IMG/VR virus record: IMGVR_UViG_3300043419_000459
Location: 37,471-101,470 of that record
DNA: 64,000 nt
From: a virus
Direction: 5' to 3' (one strand)
Positions 24,171 to 32,878 of the stretch are shown here, piece by piece; positions within the stretch are counted from its first letter, which is position 1, and every line of letters starts with the position of its first letter. The translations under genes and the position numbers were made by a program. The notes beneath the pieces were generated by a model. The model did no database searches. It saw only the letters and a program-made list of their open reading frames with translations, and was not told where the DNA came from.

Positions 24171-25162
24171 TATGGTCTTGAATTTGGATTATATAAATGT
24201 TTATTTGCTTTATACCACTCAATTGTTTCTTTAAGAGCTTCTTTTAAATTTCTCTTTGGTTTCCATCCTAAATCATTAATCTTTTTAGAAGATAATAATC
24301 TAATAGGAATCATTGGTGCTTTATTATTCACATATTCGATTGGATTTGTATTGTTATCCAATTCTTTAATCGTTGCAAGTGTTTCGTTTACTGTAAACCC
24401 TTCACCATAACACACATTAAAGATGTCATATGTATCATTATTTTCTGCTACAAATATAAACCCATCAGCCATATCTTCAACGTGTAGTAAATCTCTTACT
24501 TCCGTACCATCACCCCAAACTGGGATTGGATTTAAACCATCTGCTACTTTACGAATATTTGCAGGGGTAACATGACATTTTTCAAAATCAAATTTATCAT
24601 TAGGGCCGAATGCGTTTGAAGGTCTAACAATTAAACACTGCATTGGATTGTGAATTTGATTAGAGAAAAAATCACATAACATTTCACCATATCTCTTCAT
24701 GCCACCAACTGCTTTATAAACTGGTAACATTGGGGTAGCATGAACATTAATATCTTCGGTACAAAACTCACTTCCCATATCAGGATAAGTTGTATTAGAT
24801 GATATGAATAAAAACTTTCTAACTTTGTTTTTCCAACTTTGTTCCATTAAGTTTACATTCATTTCCACATTTGGAGTAACGTGTAATAGTGGATTAAATT
24901 TGGTATCCAATGCATTTGATGTATTAGCTGCACAATGAAATACAACGTCTACATCTTTACTAATTAATTCACAAAACTCTGCGGTTTGTAAATCACCTTT
25001 AATATGTTCTACTTCCGATGTTCCTTCAAAATCGTTTCTTAAATCTCTACTAAATGATGTTGAACGTAAATTTCTATATCCTTTTTCGTATAGTAATCTT
25101 AATAAATGTGAACCGATAAATCCACTTGCACCTGTAACTAAAATTTTGTCTGTTTTTTTCAT
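24170..25162 (-). CDS. NAD-dependent sugar epimerase/dehydratase (extended SDR), atypical active site
   Basis: An extended short-chain dehydrogenase. The start is taken at ATG 25162 (MKKTDKILVTG), because the longer frame to 25186 would overlap the previous gene. GASGFIGSHL is the Rossmann dinucleotide motif, DVVFHCAANTS the NNAAG-like strand, and FLFISSNTTYP the Ser strand. At the catalytic position the usual Tyr-x-x-x-Lys is replaced by VYKAVGGMKRYGEML: the Lys is present but the residue four before it is Val. Later motifs IVRPSNAFGPND and VWGDGTEVRDLLHVEDMADG are canonical for nucleotide-sugar epimerases. The role is probably on a nucleotide sugar in the island; whether it epimerises, dehydrates or only binds is open. 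Confidence 0.85.
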   Translation of the reverse strand: MKKTDKILVTGASGFIGSHLLRLLYEKGYRNLRSTSFSRDLRNDFEGTSEVEHIKGDLQTAEFCELISKDVDVVFHCAANTSNALDTKFNPLLHVTPNVEMNVNLMEQSWKNKVRKFLFISSNTTYPDMGSEFCTEDINVHATPMLPVYKAVGGMKRYGEMLCDFFSNQIHNPMQCLIVRPSNAFGPNDKFDFEKCHVTPANIRKVADGLNPIPVWGDGTEVRDLLHVEDMADGFIFVAENNDTYDIFNVCYGEGFTVNETLATIKELDNNTNPIEYVNNKAPMIPIRLLSSKKINDLGWKPKRNLKEALKETIEWYKANKHLYNPNSRP

Positions 25163-25167
25163 ATAAT

Positions 25168-26205
25168 TTATTTTAAAATATCCCAATTAAATACCACATC
25201 TTCAACAAATTTTTTGGTTAATATGGATGATGTGTGACCATACCAACTTCTTTCTAAATATTTCTTTTGTTCATCTAAATTCATACCATTCATTTCTCTC
25301 CATAATACTTTTGGTAAATCACCTTGCATATTATAGTCAAAATTTCTAATACTCCATTCAATTAAACCACCAAACAAATGTAATGAATTTTCTTCAAAAT
25401 ACCAAAAATATTTTTTAAAATCAATTTGGTCTGCATATGATTTAACATACGAATTATCAAATTCTAATTCTTTTTGTTCCCACGTATCACAAATATCTTT
25501 ATTTTCTATAATACATTCGTATATTGATTTTTCTTTTGAGGTATGATAATATGGTGGTGTTTTTCCTTCACTCAAATATTTTTTACTAAAATTATTACTC
25601 ATATTGAAGAACTTAATTTTAGTTATACCATTTACTTCTAAAAAATTTAAAAGCATTGTAATATATTCAAACCATTCAAAGTATCTCTCTGTATAAGTCA
25701 TTACACCATCTAACCATTGAAATACTACTGGGTCTACATTGATTGGATTGTTTGTTGGATTATATCCACCGGTTAGGTGAAAGTATCCATGTTCATATGG
25801 TGAAGTCTTATCTTTACCCGTAATTAAATAATCGGTAGTGTGAGCCCAGCTTTCGTTGTTTCTTTCGTATCTAATTTTTGGATTTATTGGATGATATTTT
25901 TCAGGTGTAATAAAAAAAGAATTTCTTATTAATGTTGTAAATTGTGCAATAACAATTATATCATCCGGAGATACACCACTTTTCAATAAATCATTTACTT
26001 TATATATTATAGAACGAACAATACTTTTATTATCATGTGTTATTGCACCATAATTATGCAAAGTATGAGTATCTTTTAGATATTCTTGTAACCAATTTGC
26101 CCAAGTCCAATCTTCAACTGGGTCGTTTTCCCATCTTCTTTCATCACCAACATTAATTCTAAAATTATTGGTGAATGAACATCCAGATACTACTATGTGT
26201 TTCAT
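25168..26205 (-). CDS. SGNH/GDSL-like hydrolase-fold protein
   Basis: A 345-aa protein starting MKHIVVSGCSFTNN, where GCSFT is the block I nucleophile motif of SGNH hydrolases (Ser10). Then NYGAITHDNKSIVRS (block II-like Gly and block III-like Asn), a strand DDIIVIAQFTTLIR, and near residue 270 NSLHLFGG, a possible block V His. SGNH proteins in glycan clusters usually add or remove O-acyl groups. It is one of three such genes in the window, here adjacent to another at 26206. No signal peptide, so it would act in the cytoplasm or be part of the virion. The substrate is unknown. Confidence 0.65.
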   Translation of the reverse strand: MKHIVVSGCSFTNNFRINVGDERRWENDPVEDWTWANWLQEYLKDTHTLHNYGAITHDNKSIVRSIIYKVNDLLKSGVSPDDIIVIAQFTTLIRNSFFITPEKYHPINPKIRYERNNESWAHTTDYLITGKDKTSPYEHGYFHLTGGYNPTNNPINVDPVVFQWLDGVMTYTERYFEWFEYITMLLNFLEVNGITKIKFFNMSNNFSKKYLSEGKTPPYYHTSKEKSIYECIIENKDICDTWEQKELEFDNSYVKSYADQIDFKKYFWYFEENSLHLFGGLIEWSIRNFDYNMQGDLPKVLWREMNGMNLDEQKKYLERSWYGHTSSILTKKFVEDVVFNWDILK

Positions 26206-27201
26206 TTAAATTAATTTTTTTAATTTTTTTATTGATTTTAATTTTTCTTCTTCTATTTGCATCTGAATTTTTATTTCTTCCTTCAATGCTTCCAATCTTT
26301 TTGTATCTTCTTCAATTTGCTTTTGTAGTTCTTTTTCTTTCTCTTTTCTGATTTTTTGTATCTTACTTTCTATGTCTGTTCTATTTTCTTCTATAATTTT
26401 ATTATTAGTATATTCAATATCCTTTTCAATTTCCATTTTTAATTTATGCAAATTGTTTCTATAATTTTTTAATTGTATTTCAAATACACTATTATATTTT
26501 AATTCTTTTATTTTTTCATATAAAAAATCAGACCACAATGTATGGCCTCTTTTATTTGGATGGTCATTTCCTTTTGTTTTGGTATACCCACCAAATGATT
26601 CTTTTAAAAAATTTTCTCTATCATTATGAATAGATTCGACTACACATTTATCCCATCCAAAAAAATGTATATGCTTATATCCAAAATACTCCAAATAAGT
26701 GTATAATGCATTTATATAATTTTTAGTAGTATTTTTTTGATATGTTTCATTTAAAAAATGTAAAATATAATTTTCTAGTAAAGGTTGATTGTTGGATTTC
26801 AATTCTTCTTTTTCAATTAAACGCGATTCCGATAATTCACCATCAACATACATATTTTGAACACTTTTACCATTAAATCTTTCAATTATCACTTTATCAT
26901 CGTATGCATGAAATGAATTTGGAACTACATGATACCATTGATATTTATCATGTGATATTGGTAATTCTTTTCTTAAATAATGAGTCCATTGTATTATCAA
27001 TATATCATTTTTTGTTAATGTATTGGAATTTATTAATTCAAAAACTTTTCTGAATATGTAATCATTGGACATACCACATGCACCGAAATTAAAATACTCT
27101 AATTCTAATTTTTCAGCAAGAAGGTGTGGATAACATTCAAATGATTGTCTTTTTAATCCCTGTCCTTCTGTAAATGAACATCCAATAGTAAATAGTTTCA
27201 T
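26206..27201 (-). CDS. SGNH/GDSL-like protein with C-terminal coiled coil
   Basis: A 331-aa protein. Block I is GCSFTEGQG (8-16), block II/III FNFGACGMSNDYI (37-49, Gly and Asn), then DILIIQWTHYLR and block V DHPNKRGHTLW near residue 218, with the Asp/His pair typical of active SGNH esterases. After about residue 240 it becomes a long charged coiled coil (ENRTDIESKIQKIRKEKEKE; IQMQIEEEKLKSIKKLKKLI), absent from the other two SGNH proteins here; this may mediate oligomerisation. It follows the SDR gene with a 1-nt overlap and directly precedes another SGNH gene. Predicted sugar O-acylation or deacylation. Confidence 0.7.
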   Translation of the reverse strand: MKLFTIGCSFTEGQGLKRQSFECYPHLLAEKLELEYFNFGACGMSNDYIFRKVFELINSNTLTKNDILIIQWTHYLRKELPISHDKYQWYHVVPNSFHAYDDKVIIERFNGKSVQNMYVDGELSESRLIEKEELKSNNQPLLENYILHFLNETYQKNTTKNYINALYTYLEYFGYKHIHFFGWDKCVVESIHNDRENFLKESFGGYTKTKGNDHPNKRGHTLWSDFLYEKIKELKYNSVFEIQLKNYRNNLHKLKMEIEKDIEYTNNKIIEENRTDIESKIQKIRKEKEKELQKQIEEDTKRLEALKEEIKIQMQIEEEKLKSIKKLKKLI

Positions 27202-28202
27202 TACAATCTACTTTTATATTCCAATATTGATTTTTTAATTCCTTCTTTCAAACTGGTTTGTGGTAAAATATCATATTGTTTTTGTTTTTTAGAACCTAAA
27301 CATCTGATTGGGTCTCCGTTTGTTTTTGTTTCATCCCAAACAATATTTTTAGTTTTACCTGTTATTTCCGTATAACATTCTACAATGGTTTCAATTGTTT
27401 CTTTAATTGTTACTGCTTCTGCACATCCAAAGTTAATAATATCACTAACTTCTTTTTTAACCACATCAATGGATGCCTGTGCAACATCGTCTCCAAATAC
27501 AAAATCTCTACGAGAAGAACCATTACCCCAACATACCATATCATCACCTTCTACATTGAATAATTTCCAAATATTAGAAGATATTACAGTCGCATCTTGT
27601 GCAAAATTATCATTGATACCATAAATGTTTGAAGGTCTTATAACCGTCCAATTCTTCCAACCATATTGAACTCTTAATGCGTCTAATGTTAACTCACCCA
27701 TTCTTTTTGTCCAACCTGGATGCCAATCTAAACGAGATGGAGTTGATGCCCAAGTTTCTTCTTGTGACCAAATATCTTCTTCATTCATTATTTCCGAAGG
27801 TTTGTAAACACCAACCGATGAAAGATATACAAACCAATCTACTTTTGCATCAAAAGATGCCTTAATCATATTGGTATTAAACATCAACATAGGAAATAAG
27901 TAATCGGCGGGTTGTGTTGATGAACGGGCCGGTGAACCTTTCACACCCGCAATATGTAAAACTATATCTATTTTTTCTTCTTTAAATAAATTTTCACAAT
28001 GAGAAAGATATGTTAAATCCGTTTTAACCAATACCAATCTATCTCCACCATACATTGATTGTAAAAATTTTAAATTGTCTCCAATATTTAAATCAACCGC
28101 ATAAACCATATATGCACCCTCATCTAAACATTTTTTAACTGCCGGTAGTCCAACTAATCCGTTTGCTCCGGTTACAATAACTTTTTTTCCTGTAAATTCC
28201 AT
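27201..28202 (-). CDS. NAD-dependent sugar epimerase/dehydratase (extended SDR), catalytic Tyr replaced
   Basis: A 333-aa extended SDR. GANGLVGLPA (12-21) is the nucleotide-binding loop, DIVLHIAGVKGSPARS the NNAAG-like strand, and FVYLSSVGVYKPSE the Ser strand. The active-site region reads DWHPGWTKRMGELTLDALR: Lys is kept but the position normally holding Tyr is Pro. The downstream VIRPSNIYGIND and CWGNGSSRRDFVFGDDVAQA are canonical. It resembles the 24170-25162 protein in this deviation (both have a 'KR-x-GE' after the Lys), suggesting a related subfamily. It overlaps the glycosyltransferase-like gene upstream by 31 nt. Likely acts on a nucleotide sugar. Confidence 0.85.
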   Translation of the reverse strand: MEFTGKKVIVTGANGLVGLPAVKKCLDEGAYMVYAVDLNIGDNLKFLQSMYGGDRLVLVKTDLTYLSHCENLFKEEKIDIVLHIAGVKGSPARSSTQPADYLFPMLMFNTNMIKASFDAKVDWFVYLSSVGVYKPSEIMNEEDIWSQEETWASTPSRLDWHPGWTKRMGELTLDALRVQYGWKNWTVIRPSNIYGINDNFAQDATVISSNIWKLFNVEGDDMVCWGNGSSRRDFVFGDDVAQASIDVVKKEVSDIINFGCAEAVTIKETIETIVECYTEITGKTKNIVWDETKTNGDPIRCLGSKKQKQYDILPQTSLKEGIKKSILEYKSRL

Positions 28203-29602
28203 GTTGTTTGTTTTTCGTAATCTAATTTAATTTTTTCGAATATTTCTTCAAAGCATTCATAACTTTCAAATGAATACATATGTTTTTGATTGTGTAATAA
28301 TATATCTTTTATAGAATAATACCATTCATGTATTTCTTCAATTGATTTATTTTTTAATTTTTCAATTTCTTTTTCTATCTTTGATATTCTAGCTTTCGGG
28401 TCTATTTCCAAATCGTAACTCTCATTTATAAATGGTTCAAATGTTTTAAATCCTAATCTTTTTAATTCTCTTAATGTTCCATAATCACCTAATACTACAA
28501 ATGGTTGTAGATTTGAAAGTGGTTTAAATATTTTTTCTGATAGGAATACGTTTCTACCAAAGAAAGTTTCGGTTACTAAATTTACATATGTTTCCGAATA
28601 CCAATCTTTTTTATTATTGGTTGCACCGAAATTAGTTTTTTCTAATTGAGAGAGTTTATGTGTGTCTAATTCATATGGTAAAATTGATTCTATTTTTTTT
28701 ATATATTCTTGATTTGGTTTTTCTATCAGTTTTGATATATGTGAATGTAGAATATTTTTATCAATTTTTTGTATAAATGAAAACTTACCATCAATTAGTA
28801 AATTATATTTTATTGCAAAATACGCCATAGATGCTCTGTGTTCTTTCGTCATAGTTTTATTATTACATAAAAACTTATGTGGTCTTATTTTATTTTCATT
28901 TAAATCCGTTTCTTCAACCAATTCACACATATATCCTAAATTACCAATCGTTGGAAATGATTTCATCATATCGGCATATCCTTTAATAAAGAGGTGGCCG
29001 TTATATATTTTTACTTTACTTTCGGTATGTTTTTCATAATACTCCTGGAAATTACTTCCCCCTAAAAAAATTATATTAGAACCATCTATTCCCAATTTAT
29101 TCATTTGTAATTCAAATTGACGAATATTGTAATCATCATATAATGGGTCGTGCATTAAACTAATTAGTATTTTTACTTTACCAGTTTTGATGTATTCTAT
29201 TAAATCAGCAGGTATTATATCTCTCAAATACCATTTATGTGTTTCACCATTTAATTCAAATCCATTGTGATTATTTAATGCACCCAATGTATCTTTGATT
29301 TCTAATGGATATATGTAAATAAAATCATTATCATTACTTATTTGATTTAATGATATTATATTATTTGGAAAATTTCTATTGAAATAATTTATTAATTCGG
29401 AATGGTCAAATTTTATTCCCTTTTCACCCTCACCATATTGTAGTATTTTATAAAAATCAATATTAAGATTATTTTTATAAATGTGTTGTATAAAGTTTTT
29501 GATTGCCGGGTGTATACCATTTCCAAATGGTTTTCTTTCACCATTTTGAATAAACCAGTCGGTATATATTATTTTAAATTTTGAACCGTTCATTTCTTCC
29601 AT
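28172..29602 (-). CDS. Glycosyltransferase-like protein, 'SEKIxKP' family
   Basis: A 476-aa paralog of the protein at 22075-23496. The shared C-terminal block is clear: NLVTETFFGRNVFLSEKIFK, PLSNLQPFVVLGDYG, LRELKRLGFKTFEPFINESY (about 370-430), then a long charged helix. The N-terminal half is divergent, with strands such as KFKIIYTDWF and VKILISLMHDP, consistent with a GT-B-like fold. Alternative starts at Met4 are possible (29593). It lies between an HAD-related gene and an SDR. Predicted to transfer a sugar; linkage unknown. Confidence 0.6.
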   Translation of the reverse strand: MEEMNGSKFKIIYTDWFIQNGERKPFGNGIHPAIKNFIQHIYKNNLNIDFYKILQYGEGEKGIKFDHSELINYFNRNFPNNIISLNQISNDNDFIYIYPLEIKDTLGALNNHNGFELNGETHKWYLRDIIPADLIEYIKTGKVKILISLMHDPLYDDYNIRQFELQMNKLGIDGSNIIFLGGSNFQEYYEKHTESKVKIYNGHLFIKGYADMMKSFPTIGNLGYMCELVEETDLNENKIRPHKFLCNNKTMTKEHRASMAYFAIKYNLLIDGKFSFIQKIDKNILHSHISKLIEKPNQEYIKKIESILPYELDTHKLSQLEKTNFGATNNKKDWYSETYVNLVTETFFGRNVFLSEKIFKPLSNLQPFVVLGDYGTLRELKRLGFKTFEPFINESYDLEIDPKARISKIEKEIEKLKNKSIEEIHEWYYSIKDILLHNQKHMYSFESYECFEEIFEKIKLDYEKQTTWNLQEKKLL

Positions 29603-29606
29603 AACC

Positions 29607-30599
29607 TTATTTTCTAATTATTTTTTTAGAATTGTCTCTTACATAATAATTATCGTGAAAAAAAATATCAAATAATTTTTCGTTTTTTATATAATCGTTT
29701 GTGCACATTAAATCGAAAAGATGGTCTGCGTATTCATATGATGTAGTTTTTTCATCAAAATTAGTTTCTAACATTTCTATTACAAATTGTTTAATACCAT
29801 TTATTATTTTCGTTTTTTCTTCAAAATATTGAATCGATGAATCTATATTTTCATTTATAAATCTATCATCAATTATGTCTACATAAGACCCAACTTTATC
29901 GGTAAAAATGGATTCAAAGAATATTATATTTTTTTGAAAATTTGTTTTGTAAAAATCATATAAACCTTTTACATCTTTTAAATTTTTATTTCCTTTGTAA
30001 TTGATATATCTGCCTTTTAATTGTAAATCAAAGGCTTTTTGAATATTATATTGAGTTGTACCCTGATATCCACTATCTATCATTACTACTTTCTTTTTAT
30101 CTCCGATTATGTTTTTAATATATTTACCATAATTTAATCTAACTCTTTGTGCATTGGTTAAAATATCACCAATATATTTGTTTAAATTTGGAATCTCTAA
30201 TGTAGTATCTATTTGATAATTTTCATTCGATTTAATACCAAATCTATCATTTAATAAATTTGATATTTTACCGGAATACCTATGCAATTCAAATGTTCTA
30301 TATACATCACTTTCTTCAAAAATAGATACAATGGTTGAAAGTTTTCTTGAAGTTTTAAAATAAACACTATCCGATAAATTGTATTTATTTTTAAAAATCT
30401 CGTATATTTCTTTTAAAAAATATCCTTCTCTAGAATTAAATAAAATTAATTCATCGGATTCTATTTCAGATTTCAACCAAATAAAAAAATTAAATAATAA
30501 GGGGCCTAAAAAAATATAACCCAATTCTTCGAATGATTTTGGGTTTTGTAAATCTTTATTTTTTAGTAATAATTTAGTATAATGGTCTATTGAATTCAT
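29607..30599 (-). CDS. HAD-like (COG5610-type) predicted hydrolase-related protein
   Basis: A 330-aa protein. YIFLGPLLFNFFIWLKSEIE (about 27-46), LILFNSREGYFLKEIYE (50-66) and VYFKTSRKLSTIV (79-91) follow the layout of COG5610-type HAD-superfamily proteins often found fused or next to glycosyltransferases, where 'LGP-x-h-x-x-F-x-x-WL' and 'REG-x-h-L-x-x-x-Y' recur. A later KKVVMIDSGYQGTTQYNIQK is the Asp-Ser-Gly-x-x-G-T strand of the same family. The standard D-x-D-x-T nucleophile loop was not found, so catalysis is doubtful. The start overlaps the previous stop by 1 nt and a true HAD phosphatase precedes it. Confidence 0.5.
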   Translation of the reverse strand: MNSIDHYTKLLLKNKDLQNPKSFEELGYIFLGPLLFNFFIWLKSEIESDELILFNSREGYFLKEIYEIFKNKYNLSDSVYFKTSRKLSTIVSIFEESDVYRTFELHRYSGKISNLLNDRFGIKSNENYQIDTTLEIPNLNKYIGDILTNAQRVRLNYGKYIKNIIGDKKKVVMIDSGYQGTTQYNIQKAFDLQLKGRYINYKGNKNLKDVKGLYDFYKTNFQKNIIFFESIFTDKVGSYVDIIDDRFINENIDSSIQYFEEKTKIINGIKQFVIEMLETNFDEKTTSYEYADHLFDLMCTNDYIKNEKLFDIFFHDNYYVRDNSKKIIRK

Positions 30600-31036
30600 T
30601 AAATAACAAATACTTTAAAACATGGTACACCCATCTCAACCCACATATCGATTATGTTTTGTTCATCATCGTATGCACAAAATACATTTTCTTTTATTTC
30701 GGTTTCGTATATTTTTCTTTTGAATAGTGGTGCTTTTAAAAAATTATCTTCCCAACTTCTCATATATAATTTATCGTATTTTACATTATATTTTTCTAAC
30801 CACAATTCGGTTGCTTTTCTAGTTGATTCCGGCCTTCCTGTTAATATGATAACTTCAAAATTATTTTCCTTATATGTTTTTGCCAAATCTATCATTGGTA
30901 AATTTGGTTTATCGGATATAATATTTTTAAATTCGTGCACAAAATCCCAATCAATTTTTCCATTTTCTTTTTTTGCCAATTCAAATCTTTCATTTGCATT
31001 TGACAATGTATTATCTATGTCTATTATTACTTTCAT
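30599..31036 (-). CDS. HAD-family phosphatase
   Basis: A 145-aa single-domain HAD phosphatase. Motif I is IIDIDNTLS (Asp6, Asp8), motif II VIILTGRPEST (Thr-Gly-Arg), and motif III/IV KAPLFKRKI with AYDDEQNIIDMW (Asp pair). The LTGRP motif and size resemble the phosphatase domain of T4 polynucleotide kinase (PseT) and small sugar-phosphate phosphatases; the context favours a sugar-phosphate role but nucleic-acid 3'-end repair cannot be excluded. It overlaps both neighbours (1 nt and 4 nt), so it is translationally coupled to the radical-SAM gene upstream. Confidence 0.8.
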   Translation of the reverse strand: MKVIIDIDNTLSNANERFELAKKENGKIDWDFVHEFKNIISDKPNLPMIDLAKTYKENNFEVIILTGRPESTRKATELWLEKYNVKYDKLYMRSWEDNFLKAPLFKRKIYETEIKENVFCAYDDEQNIIDMWVEMGVPCFKVFVI

Positions 31037-32238
31037 AAATCTCTTAATCCTTGTTTTTCATAACTAACAGGTATTTTAATTCCCGTATTACATCCATTAC
31101 AATTGTCACAAAATGTAATATATCCCAAATCAGTATAACCTAAATCAAATTTTAATAATTCTTCTTTTGAAATCGTATGGATGTCTAAATAATCATTTTC
31201 ATTTAGTGGAAATAGTTTCGTTCTAACGGCCGATGTGTTTAGGTGGCAATAGTAAAATTTACCATCATTCAATCCTCTAAATGGTGCAGTACATTTGTCA
31301 AAGTGATTTATTAATTCATCGGTTGTTCTACCCACCTTTATTCTCAAATCACCAAAATCATACCATTCAATTTCATTTCTAACATAGTGGTTAATATTGT
31401 TTTCTTTGTATGCATCTAATACTTTAACTACTTTCTTTTTTATATTTTCTAATTTGTCAGTATAATCACTTACACTTAAAATAATGGGATTTGTTTTTAG
31501 AACGTCAATCATACTTTGTTTTGGTAAAATTGTACCATTTGTAGTAATGATTAACTTATCAATTCTATCAATATAGTTATCAATTATATGTCTAACAACA
31601 CCTTCTATGTTTGGATATAAGAATGGTTCACCACCAACTAAATGGAAAACGCTTACATAATCTACTACACCAAAAAAAGAATCTATGTCGTAAATTATCG
31701 TATCCAATTCTCTATGTATTGGTGCCTCAAAATGTGGCATAAACATATTACAATGAGAACAATTCAATGTACACTTTTCGGTAACTAACACATCCGTTTG
31801 ATAAATGTGAACTTTATTTTTATGTTTGTATGGCCATATAGAAACTATATGTTTATACCAAGTCCATTTTATATTTTTTTCTTCTAAAAAAGATTTATAT
31901 TTTTGTTTAAATACATCACTCGTAATTATCACTTGTGTATTTTTATCAAATTCAAAATCATCTATGTGAATTAATTTTAAATCTTTTCTATTTGTCTTAA
32001 TATATTTTGATTGATGATATGCTGAACTAATTTCATTTATATTATTTATCGTTTCTGTATTTTTTATATCATGGTCTACTATGTATTTTATTTTTAATAC
32101 ACCCTCACCCATTAAATGGTCAATACTTCTAATAAATTGTATACACTCTTTACTTGCACCAAATAAAACATATTCAGTTTTTAAGTTCCAATCTTTGACA
32201 AACTTATCAAAATTATGCAATTCTTCATTATATAACAT
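31033..32238 (-). CDS. Radical SAM enzyme with N-terminal Rossmann-like and C-terminal SPASM-like region
   Basis: A 401-aa protein. Residues 20-130 look like a nucleotide-binding segment (YVLFGASKECIQFIRS, IKYIVDHD, NTQVIITSDVF). The radical SAM core starts at TEKCTLNCSHC (Cys156, Cys160, Cys163), followed by HLVGGEPFLYPNIEGV (the GGEP SAM-binding motif) and LIITTNGTIL. The C-terminus has Cys-rich KCTAPFRG, YYCHLN and FCDNCNGC, fitting auxiliary iron-sulfur cluster ligation. It is located between the ThDP alpha subunit and an HAD phosphatase, and 4 nt of overlap links it to the latter. It could dehydrate or epimerise a sugar or modify a peptide; the substrate is unknown. Confidence 0.85.
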   Translation of the reverse strand: MLYNEELHNFDKFVKDWNLKTEYVLFGASKECIQFIRSIDHLMGEGVLKIKYIVDHDIKNTETINNINEISSAYHQSKYIKTNRKDLKLIHIDDFEFDKNTQVIITSDVFKQKYKSFLEEKNIKWTWYKHIVSIWPYKHKNKVHIYQTDVLVTEKCTLNCSHCNMFMPHFEAPIHRELDTIIYDIDSFFGVVDYVSVFHLVGGEPFLYPNIEGVVRHIIDNYIDRIDKLIITTNGTILPKQSMIDVLKTNPIILSVSDYTDKLENIKKKVVKVLDAYKENNINHYVRNEIEWYDFGDLRIKVGRTTDELINHFDKCTAPFRGLNDGKFYYCHLNTSAVRTKLFPLNENDYLDIHTISKEELLKFDLGYTDLGYITFCDNCNGCNTGIKIPVSYEKQGLRDL

Positions 32239-32239
32239 A

Positions 32240-32878
32240 CTAAAATACTACCCACTTACCACTTCCGTAATGCGGGAATTTTGATTTATAAGTGTAATGA
32301 ATCACATCGGATGGAATTTCTCTTTTTTTATTCCAAGTTGCTTCGGTTGGTGTGTAAGTTGAAACATTATTATCTTCTACAACAAATACAATCGGTAAAT
32401 CAAAGTTTCTAGCGTATTTATGGACTTCATAGAATATACCACTTTCAAATGACATATCACCTATGAATACAAATACTTTTTCATCACTACCTCTTTCTTT
32501 TATTCCCATTGCAACTCCCAATGCAATTGATAGAGTACCTCCCACAATGGCAGAAGCATAGAATTTTGAGTCGATATCACAGAGAGTTATAGATTTACCA
32601 TCCAATATTAAACCCTCCGCATAATCTGCTGAAATACCTTTTAATAACCAATGGTAATGAGAACGCCACGTACTAAATACCCAATCGGTTTCTTTAACTC
32701 TTTTGAATATTTCAATCAGCTGTTCTTCATTTCCATTTGATAGATGTATAGGGCCTCTAATCTTACCACTCTCCCATAGATTAACAATATTTTGTTCAAA
32801 TCTAATTAGTTTTTCCGGTGTCCATCCAATTTCTATTTGATTTCTTACTATTGGATATTGCTCTAAATTTTGTATCAT
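32240..32878 (-). CDS. Thiamin-diphosphate enzyme, diphosphate-binding (E1-alpha-like) subunit
   Basis: A 212-aa protein equivalent to an E1-alpha/transketolase PP domain. It contains WRSHYHWLLKG (71-81; equivalent to the 'YR-x-H' active-site segment), GGTLSIALGVAMGIKERGSD (113-132), and the full ThDP motif IGDMSFESGIFYE (139-151; Gly140-Asp141) to EDNN (168-171), with about 28 residues between as required. E1-alpha is normally about 330-400 aa; this is a trimmed form. The complementary Pyr subunit is at 23628-24170. Neighbours are an RmlC-like epimerase (1-nt overlap) and a radical SAM gene. Inferred: a decarboxylase or aldol-type step on a nucleotide sugar. Confidence 0.85.
   Translation of the reverse strand: MIQNLEQYPIVRNQIEIGWTPEKLIRFEQNIVNLWESGKIRGPIHLSNGNEEQLIEIFKRVKETDWVFSTWRSHYHWLLKGISADYAEGLILDGKSITLCDIDSKFYASAIVGGTLSIALGVAMGIKERGSDEKVFVFIGDMSFESGIFYEVHKYARNFDLPIVFVVEDNNVSTYTPTEATWNKKREIPSDVIHYTYKSKFPHYGSGKWVVF

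Noticed and set aside
25163-25186. Longer start of the SDR gene at 25186
   Set aside because: It would overlap the previous gene by 19 nt and add a non-conserved MGYFKINY; the internal ATG at 25162 directly precedes the Rossmann strand.
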